From assembly GCF_040149665.1 (NCBI RefSeq), contig NZ_JBEFLP010000002.1, forward strand, positions 491,783-555,782: a stretch of DNA of 64,000 nucleotides, in the 5' to 3' direction. This document shows positions 1-8,859 of this stretch, piece after piece. The notes beneath the pieces are model-generated. The model worked only from the letters and a program-made list of their open reading frames with translations. It was not told the origin of the DNA and did no database searches. The first letter of the stretch is position 1, and each line of letters opens with the position of its first letter. Position numbers and translations under genes: made by a program. This stretch comes from Sulfitobacter sp. HNIBRBA3233 (GTDB lineage Bacteria; Pseudomonadota; Alphaproteobacteria; Rhodobacterales; Rhodobacteraceae).

Positions 1-375
1 GTGGTCGCGCAGCATCAGCATCCAGCCGTCGAACGCACCCGGCACGACCGTGGCCAGCAACCCCGACCCCGGGATGAGGGAGAGGCCCTGATCCTTGTAG
101 TGCTCGACGGTTGCCGCTTCGGGTGCGACGCCCTGTGCGCAGAGCACCTCGACCTTGCCGGTTTTGGCCGAATAGAAAATCGCGGGCATGTCGCCCGCAG
201 GCCCGTTGAGATGCGGCTCGACCACCTGAAGCGTCAGCGCGGTCGCAACGGCTGCATCAAAGGCGTTGCCGCCGCGTTCAAGAATGCTCATCCCCACGGC
301 AGAGGCGATCCAGTGGGTCGATGTGGCGACCCCGAAGGTGCCCCTGATCTCGGGACGGGTGGTGAAATCGGACAT
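1..375 (-). CDS. ggt: gamma-glutamyltransferase, N-terminal part (runs off the window)
   Basis: The reverse strand encodes about 125 residues that open MSDFTTRPEIRGTFGVATS and continue through a region typical of the gamma-glutamyltransferase/cephalosporin acylase N-terminal subunit: SILERGGNAFDAAVATALTL, then a segment with NGPAGD. The family is an N-terminal nucleophile hydrolase that cleaves gamma-glutamyl bonds of glutathione and related compounds, usually in the periplasm. The autoprocessing Thr and the small subunit lie beyond position 1, so activity cannot be judged. No signal peptide is visible, which suggests a cytoplasmic GGT-like member. The start at 375 has a good AGGAG ribosome site. 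The forward ORF over the same bases is its shadow. Confidence 0.85.
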   Translation of the reverse strand, partial: MSDFTTRPEIRGTFGVATSTHWIASAVGMSILERGGNAFDAAVATALTLQVVEPHLNGPAGDMPAIFYSAKTGKVEVLCAQGVAPEAATVEHYKDQGLSLIPGSGLLATVVPGAFDGWMLMLRDH

Positions 376-643
376 TCTGTCTCCTGAGTGATGCGCGCAT
401 GGGTCTGGTCCGCCGGGCCGCTGGCATGGCGGACCGGTGGTGTCGCCGGTCAGGCGTACCTTAGTGCCACTGCGGTGGCTAATCCAAGGGGGGCGTGAAG
501 ATTGACCGCGATGCGCGACGTCGGATCCCGGTTTCGCGCCGCGCAGGGCCATCGCGGGCGGGGTTGGGATAGATCTTTCGGCCCGCGCCTGCGCAAAGGC
601 ATGATTTCATGCAAAACCCTGCTAGATCATCCGGACAACCGGC
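376..643. other. divergent intergenic region
   Basis: This gap separates the reverse GGT gene from the forward spermidine-synthase-like gene, so it should carry both promoters. It contains a perfect 8-bp inverted repeat at 407-435 (GGTCCGCC and GGCGGACC). I see no convincing small gene. Confidence 0.5.
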
Positions 644-2134
644 GTGCGCAGGGCCCCGTCAGCCGCGCAAGAACCAAGGGAGGTCGCCATCCGTTTCTCA
701 GTCACCATCACACTCATCCTCGTTCTGTCCGCCGTGGGGCTGACCTACGAGATTGCCGCGGGCCGTGTGCTTGCGCCGTTTTTCGGCACATCGCTGCTGA
801 CATGGACAACCGTGATCGCCACGGTTCTGGGCGGGTTTTCACTGGGCAGCGCCCTTGGCGGTATCATCGCGGAGCGCCCGCGCGACACCGCGCTGCGAAA
901 CGTGCGCAACGCGCTGGTCGCGACGGCGGTGCTGATGGCGGTATCGCCAACGCTGCTTGGCGTGGTTCACGGGATGGGCGCGCGCGGGACCGATGGCATG
1001 ATGTTCAGCGTGTTCATCGTGTTCTTTCCCGCGTCCGTCTGCGTGACCCTGCCGTCCCCCCTGCTTGCCAAGCTCGCCATAGAGGCGCGTCCGGGGCGGG
1101 AGGGGTCGTCGCTCGGGTTCGTGCTGGCGGCGGGATCGGTCGGGGCGATCTTCGGCGCGATCCTCGCGGGCTTCGTGACCCTGCCGCTGATCGGCTCGAC
1201 GGCAACATTCGCCGCATGCGGGGCCGTTGCGCTGCTGTGCCTGCCGTTCCTGCGGGGCGGCCAGCCTTCAAACCCCGCGGTGACGGTTGCGGCGGCGGGT
1301 TTCGTGGCCTTTGCCGGTCTCGCCGGATCACCGGCCTGCCAGTACGAATCCGGTCTGTCGTGCCTGCATGTGGCGCAACGGGGGGGCGAGATAAACCTCG
1401 TCTCGGACGGGACCCTGCAAGCGGCAGAGCATGCGACGTCATCCGGTGTCGAAGACGACGGCGTAGGGCTGGTGCTGAGCTATACCGAATGGCTCTGGGC
1501 ACGGATGGACCGTGATCTGGGACGCGAGGCATCGGTGCTGTTCGTCGGCGGCGGCGGGTATACGCTGCCGACAAAACTGCTGGAGACACGTCCCGAGGCG
1601 CAGGCCATCGCGGTCGAGATCGACCCGCTGGTGACCGACGTGGTGCGGCTTCACCTACCGGCTGCCGCGCGGATGATCGCACGAACCGGCTACGATGCCG
1701 GGGCCTCAGGAGCCAGGGATGGGCGGCTTGGCATCGTCCATGCGGACGGGCGGGTGTATCTGAACGAAACGCAGCAGCGTTTCGACGCCGCCGTGATGGA
1801 TGCGTTCTCCTCCGGATCGGTGCCTGCGCATCTGGTCACCTTTGAGACATTCGCCCGACTGCGCGAGATCGTGAATGGCCCTGTCTATGTGAACCTGATC
1901 GACCGGCCCGACGGGCCGCTGGCGCGGGGCGTTCAGGCGATCCTTGCTGCGCTTTATCCGCATGTCGAGGCCGTGCAGGGCGAGATCAACACACGCGGGC
2001 GCACCAACATCCTCTTCGCGGCTTCCCGCGCGCCCCTTGCGCCCCTTGCCGATGCGCCGGAGGAATACGGCCCGACCGACATCGCCGATGCGCGCGCCTT
2101 TACCGATGATCGCGGTTGGGTCGGTCACCGCTAG
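644..2134 (+). CDS. membrane-fused spermidine-synthase-like protein
   Basis: The 496-residue frame has an N-terminal block of about six hydrophobic segments (roughly residues 20-215; first segment around ITLILVLSAVGLTYEIAAG) followed by a soluble SAM/decarboxylated-SAM binding fold. The second half shows the spermidine-synthase glycine motif FVGGGGYTLP, the acidic EIDP strand end and MDAFSS, where the family has its catalytic Asp. This architecture is usually annotated as a fused MFS/spermidine synthase; the substrate is rarely known. The GTG at 644 has no ribosome site. AAGGGAGG at 675-682 instead sits five to six bases before an in-frame ATC at 689, just where the first membrane helix begins, so translation may start there. 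No operon partner is evident. Confidence 0.8.
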   Translation: MRRAPSAAQEPREVAIRFSVTITLILVLSAVGLTYEIAAGRVLAPFFGTSLLTWTTVIATVLGGFSLGSALGGIIAERPRDTALRNVRNALVATAVLMAVSPTLLGVVHGMGARGTDGMMFSVFIVFFPASVCVTLPSPLLAKLAIEARPGREGSSLGFVLAAGSVGAIFGAILAGFVTLPLIGSTATFAACGAVALLCLPFLRGGQPSNPAVTVAAAGFVAFAGLAGSPACQYESGLSCLHVAQRGGEINLVSDGTLQAAEHATSSGVEDDGVGLVLSYTEWLWARMDRDLGREASVLFVGGGGYTLPTKLLETRPEAQAIAVEIDPLVTDVVRLHLPAAARMIARTGYDAGASGARDGRLGIVHADGRVYLNETQQRFDAAVMDAFSSGSVPAHLVTFETFARLREIVNGPVYVNLIDRPDGPLARGVQAILAALYPHVEAVQGEINTRGRTNILFAASRAPLAPLADAPEEYGPTDIADARAFTDDRGWVGHR

Positions 2135-2572
2135 ACCGGCAGTAGAGCATCCTTTCTGGTCTTGCGCTGGGTCGTTTTGACAGGTGGGGACGAAAGGGCG
2201 CGTATGTCGGCAGGACGCCGCGATGCTACTGCAGCAAGAACTTGGCGCCCGGATCTGCGACCTGTTTTCGCGCAGTTCCCCGCACGAGGGGATCTGGCGC
2301 AACCGATCTTGCTGAATGCCGCAAACCAGGGGGAACGGGATATTTTCTAGACCGTTTCCCCCAATATTGCTAACCTGTTCAGTAAATCTGTCTCTCAAGC
2401 GTGCTGGGCCGCCGCAGAAGAACTTCGCACTGTCGAGTGCCCGTGCCGCAAAGAGTGCCGGACCGGCTGCCAGCCTTTCCCGGTTTTGGGATAATAGTTC
2501 TTTAATGTTACAATTGCCGTCCGTTTAAATTCAAATTTCCGCGTCCCCTCCCTGCAAGAAGCAAATTATTTC
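2135..2572. other. intergenic region, no gene recognised
   Basis: The stretch becomes AT-rich toward its right end (about 2480-2570), as expected for the promoter of the RTX gene starting at 2573. Short ORFs here have no recognisable features. Confidence 0.5.
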
Positions 2573-5500
2573 ATGACCGATATCTTTTCAAAATTCCTGA
2601 GCGCCGATGACGGGTTCACCCTTCTGGGCGGAGATTTAGCCATCCCCGGCGAACAGCCTATCAACTATTCCCTTGGTTTCGCGATGCAGCGATTGGGAGA
2701 TGTCGACGAAGATGGCTTCGAAGATATTGCCATTAGTGCGCCGGAATACGGCTTTTACACTCAGCCAGGGCGTGTAAGCGTGATTTACGGGGGCGAGAAG
2801 CGGGCGGCAAACGCTGTCGAATACGGAATTGACCGCGCTGTGGTGTCCCCCGATACGCCAATACCGGACGAGATCATCAATCTCTTGCCGCCCAAGAACC
2901 TTTCGGTACATCTGGGCTCAACGCTCGCCTCTGGCGGGGATTTCAACGGTGACGGGATTGCCGACACATTGCTGGGGGGCGAGGACTTCAGCTACGTCAT
3001 CTTTGGCGGGTCGGGGGTCTTGGCAGGGGATGCGGGTGAACAGATCGATGTGGCACGGCTGACGCCGGATCAGGGGCTGTCGCTGATCTTTGGCGGTACA
3101 GTGCAGGGCGGCGGCGATTTCAACGGCGACGGGCTTGAGGATCTGATCAGCATCAGCTCTCGCAGGGCTCCGGTTGAATACGGGATCAAAATCATTCTGG
3201 GCAGTACGGGCTATACGGGCTTCGGCGATCCCGAGGGGGTGTTCACACAGGCGATCACCAGCGAGACCGTGCTGGATGGCGGGCTGATCGCGCTGCGCCA
3301 GAATTCGGCAGATGTGAACGAAGCAGGCTATGTCGGGGATGTGAACGGCGACGGGTTCGACGATGTGGGGATCGCCACTGCCGACGGTTTCAGGATCATA
3401 CTGGGCAAGGCGGATGCACCGCCCGAGTTTGATCCCGCCACACTTGGAGCGGCAGACGTGATCGAAGTTGTGCCGCGCAGTGTGGGTGATTTTGCGCTGA
3501 CCGAGATCGGCGATCTCGACGGCGACGGTTTTGTCGATTTCCATTTTGTCGACAGGACCAGCCACGGCGTCCTGTGGGGCGGTGCCGACGGGATCGCGTC
3601 GCTCGTTGTGGCAGGCGAGGCCGGCACCCCCGGCCGTCTGGACCTCGCCGATCTGGCGCCGCAGGACGGTTTCGAATTGCCTCGATCAGGGATTGTTCCC
3701 GAGTTTCGGAGCGCAGCAAAAATCGCGGATGTAAACGGCGATGGCAGCACCGATCTGATCTGGAATCTGTCTGCATCTGTTCTTGGCGTTCGGCTGGGAA
3801 CCGAAGAGGGCTGGCGCGCGGCAACCGACGCGCCTGCCGCCGATCTGCGGTTTGTTCTGGAAACGCCTTCGGGCGCTTTCGAGGCAGTCGATCTGAACGC
3901 GGACGGTTATGATGATGTGCTGGTGGGGGCAAACGGGAACGTCACCGTATTCTATGGTAGCGAGACCTTCGCGACAAACCTCCCCGACAGCCTGCCGGGC
4001 CCGGCCACCCCCTACCAGCGGCTTTCGACACAACTGGATGTCGTCGTCCCCTATGTTCGGCCGGGTGAACCCGAACTCAGTCAGGACGGGCGGTTCACGG
4101 TCTTCGATAGTGTCAATCCCGATCTGCCGTTCGAGACGGCGTGGGTACCGCGCCAGATCTACGTGCACGACCGGATCGAGGACAGTCTGACCCTTCTGAC
4201 CGGATCGGTCGAAGGAGATTCATCCCACGCGCGGATCAGCGGTGATGGCAGGTACATCGTTTTCGAACAGCGTGTGCCGACCGATGGCGATACCGTCGAT
4301 CTTTGGCTGCTGGACCGATCCGACGGGACGCCGGTCAAGCTTGCCCTCGACGGCTTCGTTGCGCCCGAAGGCGAAGGCGTGAAGCTGACCGGTGCAAGCC
4401 TGTCGGATGACGGCCGGATCATGGCGTTCACCAGCAACGCAGACCATTCCGCGCTCGGCGATACTAACGGGCTGGATGATGTCTATGCGCTCGACCGCGA
4501 GACTGGTGCACTGACGTGGATATCTCGTGGCGCCAGTACCGAAACGGGCTACGAGGGCGCAAGCCAAGCCGATGTTGCCGCCGACGGGAAGCTGGTTGCG
4601 TTCGTCGCCAAGCACATACCAGACTTAGGGCCGGACTTGGTGAATCCTGAAAACTGGCCCAATGTCTGGCTCTATGATATGGTGAGCGGGACAGGGAAGA
4701 TCTTGCAGATATACGCGCACCATCCGGACCTGTCGCAAAGCGGCTTTCTCGGCTACACAACATACACCTGGTATAGCGGATCATCAGTGGTCCGCCGCGC
4801 GATTGCGGACGAGAGTGAAGCGGCCGTTTTCTCAAGCCGGTTCGGCGGGATTGCGGACGGATCTTTATATTATCCGACCCTCTCGGGCGACGGGCGCTAC
4901 ATGACCTTCAATGGTTCGGCTTTCAACCCCGGCGACAGCTTTGCGGTTTGGCTCGGGCTGCCCGGTGTGGATGGCAGTTATGACATTGTTGTCCGCGATC
5001 CGGATGGCGCGGTGTTGACCGGGCTTAACGACAGCGGCTATTCCACGCTGTCGCGGTCGGGCGAATACATTGCTTTCGCCAGCCGGAGCGGCCTTCTTGA
5101 TCCGCTGGACGTGAACGGCGCCTACGACATCTACCTGATGCGCAATCCCGAATTTACGGCCAATCCCGAATGGTTGTACGGGCTGAGCTATCTTGACGAT
5201 ATCTTCACCGCGGCACCCGAAGGCTCCCGGGTGGACGGTGGGCTTGGCAACGACAGCCTGACCGGCAGCGACACCGGCGATCTGCTGATCGGCGGTGCGG
5301 GCGACGACACGCTGACGGGTGGCGCGGGCAACGACTGGCTGAGTGCCGACAGCGGTGCGAATGCGGTCGACGGCGGCGCGGGCACCGACATGGTGTCTTT
5401 CGCAGGCGCCGATCATGCTATCGTGGCCGATATTGGCGCAGGGCGTGTGACCGCCGGTGACGCCGTCAGCACCCTCACGGATATCGAGAACCTGACCGGG

Positions 5501-6286
5501 TCGATCTTTGGCGATTACATCATCGGTGATGCGGGCGACAACCGCCTGCGCGGTCTTGGCGATTACGACTGGTTCGTGGGATCCGGCGGGGCCGACACCT
5601 ACGAAGGCGGCGACGGCCGCGACATGGTCTCTTACGTCGACGCGACGGCGGGGGTGGCGGTGTCGCTGGCGCTTGGCGGATTGTCGGGGCTGGCTGCGGG
5701 TGATCGCTTCGACGGCGTCGAGCGTCTGACCGGATCGATCTTCGCCGATACCTTCTTTGGCGATGCGGGCGAAAACGATTTCCGGGGTCTGGGCGGGCGA
5801 GACACGTTTTTTGCCTCAACCGGCGGACGCGAGCGCTACGACGGCGGGTCCGGTGACGATCTGGTGTCCTACGTCGCCTCCGGCGGCGGCGTCGCGGCTT
5901 CCTTGCGGCTGGGCTACGGGCAGTCGGGGGACGCGCGGCTGGATCTCTATACCTCGATCGAGAACCTTGCCGGCAGCGCCTTTGACGACCGGCTCAGCGG
6001 GGATGGCGGTCGCAATACGCTGATCGGTTTGGCCGGAGACGATTTCCTGTACGGGGACGGCGGGATCGACCTGCTCAAGGGGGGCGCGGGAAACGATACG
6101 ATCGACGGCGGCGCAGGGTCGGATTACGCGCTCTTTGACGGCGCGCGGGCGGAATACGCGATGTTCCGCACTGCCTCGAAAGAGGTGCGCATGAACGGCC
6201 CCGAGGGTTTCGATATCTTCACTGAGGTCGAGTATTTCCGCTTTACCGACGGGGATGTGCGGATCTGGGATCTCGATATCGTCTGA
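2573..6286 (+). CDS. large secreted RTX protein with two predicted beta-propellers
   Basis: The 1237-residue acidic protein has no Sec signal. Residues about 1-470 hold seven FG-GAP/integrin-type blades, each with a calcium-loop core such as [31 protein letters not shown] and [10 protein letters not shown], enough for one seven-bladed propeller. Residues about 480-870 hold about six TolB/WD40-like blades ([32 protein letters not shown]). From about 883 come glycine-rich nonapeptides of the GGxGxDxLx type ([15 protein letters not shown]), which bind calcium after export. This is the pattern of a type I secretion substrate released to the outside or kept at the surface. No ABC exporter genes are in the window. 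The ATG at 2573 has only a weak AAGAAG upstream. Its binding target is unknown. Confidence 0.85.
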   Translation: MTDIFSKFLSADDGFTLLGGDLAIPGEQPINYSLGFAMQRLGDVDEDGFEDIAISAPEYGFYTQPGRVSVIYGGEKRAANAVEYGIDRAVVSPDTPIPDEIINLLPPKNLSVHLGSTLASGGDFNGDGIADTLLGGEDFSYVIFGGSGVLAGDAGEQIDVARLTPDQGLSLIFGGTVQGGGDFNGDGLEDLISISSRRAPVEYGIKIILGSTGYTGFGDPEGVFTQAITSETVLDGGLIALRQNSADVNEAGYVGDVNGDGFDDVGIATADGFRIILGKADAPPEFDPATLGAADVIEVVPRSVGDFALTEIGDLDGDGFVDFHFVDRTSHGVLWGGADGIASLVVAGEAGTPGRLDLADLAPQDGFELPRSGIVPEFRSAAKIADVNGDGSTDLIWNLSASVLGVRLGTEEGWRAATDAPAADLRFVLETPSGAFEAVDLNADGYDDVLVGANGNVTVFYGSETFATNLPDSLPGPATPYQRLSTQLDVVVPYVRPGEPELSQDGRFTVFDSVNPDLPFETAWVPRQIYVHDRIEDSLTLLTGSVEGDSSHARISGDGRYIVFEQRVPTDGDTVDLWLLDRSDGTPVKLALDGFVAPEGEGVKLTGASLSDDGRIMAFTSNADHSALGDTNGLDDVYALDRETGALTWISRGASTETGYEGASQADVAADGKLVAFVAKHIPDLGPDLVNPENWPNVWLYDMVSGTGKILQIYAHHPDLSQSGFLGYTTYTWYSGSSVVRRAIADESEAAVFSSRFGGIADGSLYYPTLSGDGRYMTFNGSAFNPGDSFAVWLGLPGVDGSYDIVVRDPDGAVLTGLNDSGYSTLSRSGEYIAFASRSGLLDPLDVNGAYDIYLMRNPEFTANPEWLYGLSYLDDIFTAAPEGSRVDGGLGNDSLTGSDTGDLLIGGAGDDTLTGGAGNDWLSADSGANAVDGGAGTDMVSFAGADHAIVADIGAGRVTAGDAVSTLTDIENLTGSIFGDYIIGDAGDNRLRGLGDYDWFVGSGGADTYEGGDGRDMVSYVDATAGVAVSLALGGLSGLAAGDRFDGVERLTGSIFADTFFGDAGENDFRGLGGRDTFFASTGGRERYDGGSGDDLVSYVASGGGVAASLRLGYGQSGDARLDLYTSIENLAGSAFDDRLSGDGGRNTLIGLAGDDFLYGDGGIDLLKGGAGNDTIDGGAGSDYALFDGARAEYAMFRTASKEVRMNGPEGFDIFTEVEYFRFTDGDVRIWDLDIV

Positions 6287-6312
6287 GCCTTTGCGGATCC
6301 TGCCGCACCGCC

Positions 6313-6343
6313 CCCGCCGCGCCCCGCAAGGGCGTGCGGCGGG
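6313..6343 (+). terminator. hairpin downstream of the RTX gene
   Basis: Perfect 8-bp inverted repeat CCCGCCGC...GCGGCGGG with an inner GCCC/GGGC pairing, 26 bases after the stop of the RTX gene. There is no T-run, so terminator function is inferred. Confidence 0.5.
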
Positions 6344-6552
6344 CCGGTCGGCCTGAACGGCCATATCAGCCAACGGTCATCCGCCTTTCGGCCCGGACGC
6401 GCGACGCGCTTCCGCGCAGGGGACGCTTTCGCCTCAAGTCACGTGCCCCATGGCGAAGGGCATTCTGTTCCGTTAGTCTGTATCGACACCGGACACGCCA
6501 TCCCCGCTATCGCGCAGGGATTTCCGCCACCCCTCCCGAGGACAGTCTCTCC

Positions 6553-7332
6553 ATGGATCTCAAGATCGGCGTACACCTGCACTATGCGCTCCGCTCCGCG
6601 ACCGACCTCATCGTGCAGATCGAGGTTCCAAGCTACGCCGACCAGCGTGTCCTGCACGAGCGGACCCTCATCAACGATGCGCTGCACCGCGCCACGGTGT
6701 CGGCCGAAGAGGGCTTGGGGACGCGGACGCTCCTGCGGCTCGATAGCGATTTCAGATGCGACTACACCGCCCATGTCCGGATCGACCGGCCCGCGCTTGA
6801 CCTCACACAGCTGCCCGCGGTTGCGCCGCACCTGCTGCCCGGTGATGCCGTGCGCTACCTGATGCCGTCGCGCTATTGCCCCTCCGACGAGTTGCAGAAT
6901 TTCGTCGAGGCCGAATTCGGAAACAGCAGCGGCGGCGAACGGATCGCCCGCATGCGACAGTGGATCTTCGAGCGGTTCAGCTACGTCCCGGGATCAAGCA
7001 ACGCCCAGACCACGGCGCTGGATACTTTCGTGCAGCGGCAAGGGGTCTGTCGCGACTACGCGCATGTGATGATCTGCATGGCGCGGGCATCGGCCATTCC
7101 TGCGCGCTTTGCCAGTGTCTACGCGCCCTATGTTTCGCCGCAGGATTTCCACGCGGTCGCGGAGGTGTATCTGGACGGGACATGGCATCTTGTCGATGCG
7201 ACGGGAATGGCAACCGCTGACCAGATCGCGCGTATCGGTGTGGGGATGGATGCGGCCGAGGTATCTTTCCTGACAAGTTTCGGCCAGATCACGCTGCAAT
7301 CCCAATCGGTGCAGGTGGTTCTGGACGGTTAG
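6553..7332 (+). CDS. transglutaminase-like cysteine protease family protein
   Basis: The 259-residue protein opens MDLKIGVHLHYAL and carries a transglutaminase-core fold in its second half. The expected triad is visible: Cys166 in GVCRDYAHVM, His200 in DFHAVAEVYL and Asp215 in HLVDATG. Bacterial members with an N-terminal beta-rich domain are generally uncharacterised cytoplasmic proteases or amide hydrolases. There is no signal peptide or membrane segment. The ATG at 6553 is preferred because the upstream in-frame extension (from 6334) lies in hairpin and spacer sequence and shows no family-like features. It stands alone between the RTX gene and a decayed permease. Confidence 0.82.
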   Translation: MDLKIGVHLHYALRSATDLIVQIEVPSYADQRVLHERTLINDALHRATVSAEEGLGTRTLLRLDSDFRCDYTAHVRIDRPALDLTQLPAVAPHLLPGDAVRYLMPSRYCPSDELQNFVEAEFGNSSGGERIARMRQWIFERFSYVPGSSNAQTTALDTFVQRQGVCRDYAHVMICMARASAIPARFASVYAPYVSPQDFHAVAEVYLDGTWHLVDATGMATADQIARIGVGMDAAEVSFLTSFGQITLQSQSVQVVLDG

Positions 7333-7353
7333 GGCGGCTGCACGTTTTACTAA

Positions 7354-7701
7354 GAAGCGGCGCGCTATCCCGCAGGATGGCAAGCCGGACGCCGCGTTGC
7401 GGGCGCGGCCCAAGCACCCGTGCTCCAGTTGCTGGGGACCAAGTTCAGCATCGGTGGCGCGGTGTTCACGCTCGGCGTCGTTTTCCTGCTGGTGCTGGTG
7501 GTGGTGCTTGCCTATGCGCTCATACCAACGGCTTGGGGGCGGCATTTCTATGCGGTCGGGGATGACCCCGACGCGGCCGAACTTTCCGGCGTGGACGTGC
7601 GCAAGACGACCATCTCGGTCCATGCCATTGCGGGTCTGATCTGCGCCTTCGCGGGCCGTGCCGGACGCGGCGTAAACCCCACCGGCGCGGCGCACGGATG
7701 A
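7354..7701 (+). pseudogene. remnant of a fructose/ribose-type ABC permease (FrcC-like)
   Basis: The frame after the TAA at 7351 reads APVLQLLGTKFSIGGAVFTL, a hydrophobic segment, then GRHFYAVGDDPDAAELSGVD and a short SGLICA-like stretch (AGLICAFAG). This matches the middle to C-terminal part of RbsC/FrcC sugar permeases. The family continues with a conserved glycine-rich loop and at least three more helices, but this frame degrades after AFAG and stops at 7701. The N-terminal half is also missing. Since a fructokinase gene follows at 7788, and frc loci commonly join importer and kinase genes, it looks like the scar of a deleted fructose importer. No importer ATPase or binding protein is nearby. 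Confidence 0.75.
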
Positions 7702-7787
7702 TCCGATCGCCCAAACCCTGTTGCCGGGCCACCCCCTGCGCGGATAACGATGCGCGCAACAGCCCCCACCGAGGACCGAGTGACACC

Positions 7788-8720
7788 ATGATTTTGTGCT
7801 GCGGCGAAGCCCTGATCGACATGATCACCGCACCCGTGCTCACGGGCGGCGAAGGATTTGTTCCGCATGTCGGCGGGGCGGTATTCAACACCGCGATCGC
7901 ATTGGGACGGCTGGGCGCCAAAGCGGGGATGCTGACGGGCCTGTCCACGGATATGTTCGGCCAGCAGCTTGCCGAGGCGTTGAAGGCGAGCCACGTGGAC
8001 ACCTCGCATGTCGTCCGCTCCGACCGTCCGACCACCTTGGCCTTCGTGCAGCTGAAAGACGGCCACGCGACCTATTCCTTCTTTGACGAATTGTCCGCAG
8101 GCCGGATGCTGGCCCCGGACGACCTGCCGGAACTGAAAAGTGAGATATCCGCGCTCTATTTCGGCGGCATCAGCCTGGCCCACGGGCCCTGCGCAAGCGC
8201 CTATGCGGCGCTGTTGAAAACCCAAGCGCCGCAGCGCGCGATCATGATCGATCCCAATATCCGTGCGCAGTTCATCACGGATGTATCCAGCTACCGCAGC
8301 CGCCTTGACGGCATGATGGGCCATGCTGACATCATCAAGGTCTCGGACGAGGACCTGAACTGGCTGATCCCGGGGCAGGGGGCCTTGGCGGGCAAGGCTG
8401 CCGCGCTGCTCGAGAAGGGGGCGGCTGCGGTCATCGTGACCCGCGGGGCCGAGGGCGCGACAGGCTATCTCGAAAACGGTAGGGAAGTCTTCGTTCCCGC
8501 CGTGCGGACAGAGGTCGTGGATACCGTCGGCGCAGGCGACACGTTCAACGCAGGGCTTCTGGCCAACCTGTCCGCCACCGGCAAGCTGACCAAGCCCAAG
8601 GTCGCGCAGCTGTCGCCAGATGCGCTGGTGCGCGCGATGGAATATGGCGCGAGGGTCGCGTCTTTGACGGTATCGCGCGCCGGTGCGAATTCTCCTTGGG
8701 CAAGCGAGCTCAGGACCTGA
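7788..8720 (+). CDS. frcK: fructokinase (PfkB/ribokinase family)
   Basis: This 310-residue cytoplasmic PfkB-family sugar kinase begins MILCCGEALIDMI. The N-terminal sugar-binding motif HVGGAVFNTAIALGRLGAKA is present, as is the C-terminal signature DTVGAGDTFNAGLLA with the catalytic Asp and anion-hole glycines. Such enzymes phosphorylate fructose with ATP to fructose 6-phosphate; substrate assignment rests on family resemblance and on the FrcC-like remnant just upstream. The ATG at 7788 is preferred because the upstream extension overlaps the decayed permease. With its transporter genes lost, fructose would have to enter by another route. The hairpin at 8822 follows about 100 bases downstream. 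Confidence 0.85.
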   Translation: MILCCGEALIDMITAPVLTGGEGFVPHVGGAVFNTAIALGRLGAKAGMLTGLSTDMFGQQLAEALKASHVDTSHVVRSDRPTTLAFVQLKDGHATYSFFDELSAGRMLAPDDLPELKSEISALYFGGISLAHGPCASAYAALLKTQAPQRAIMIDPNIRAQFITDVSSYRSRLDGMMGHADIIKVSDEDLNWLIPGQGALAGKAAALLEKGAAAVIVTRGAEGATGYLENGREVFVPAVRTEVVDTVGAGDTFNAGLLANLSATGKLTKPKVAQLSPDALVRAMEYGARVASLTVSRAGANSPWASELRT

Positions 8721-8821
8721 GGCGATATTGCCAGTGGTGCAACAATTGTTTCTTTATCCGAAACAATAACAGCCATTTATTGAGACTGTCGCAAAGTGCA
8801 CTGCCAAACAGGTGTGCTTTC

Positions 8822-8852
8822 GGCGCGGGCCGATCGAAAGCCGGCCCGCGCC
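8822..8852. terminator. hairpin between convergent frcK and the vWA/RTX gene
   Basis: Perfect 11-bp stem GGCGCGGGCCG / CGGCCCGCGCC with a 9-base loop, lying between two convergent genes and only 7 bases from the stop of the reverse gene. It is followed by TTT on the forward strand. Confidence 0.6.
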
Positions 8853-8859
8853 TTTGGCG

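Noticed and set aside
502..1515. Forward 337-residue ORF
   Set aside because: It overlaps the spermidine-synthase-like gene in another frame and lacks motifs or membrane segments.
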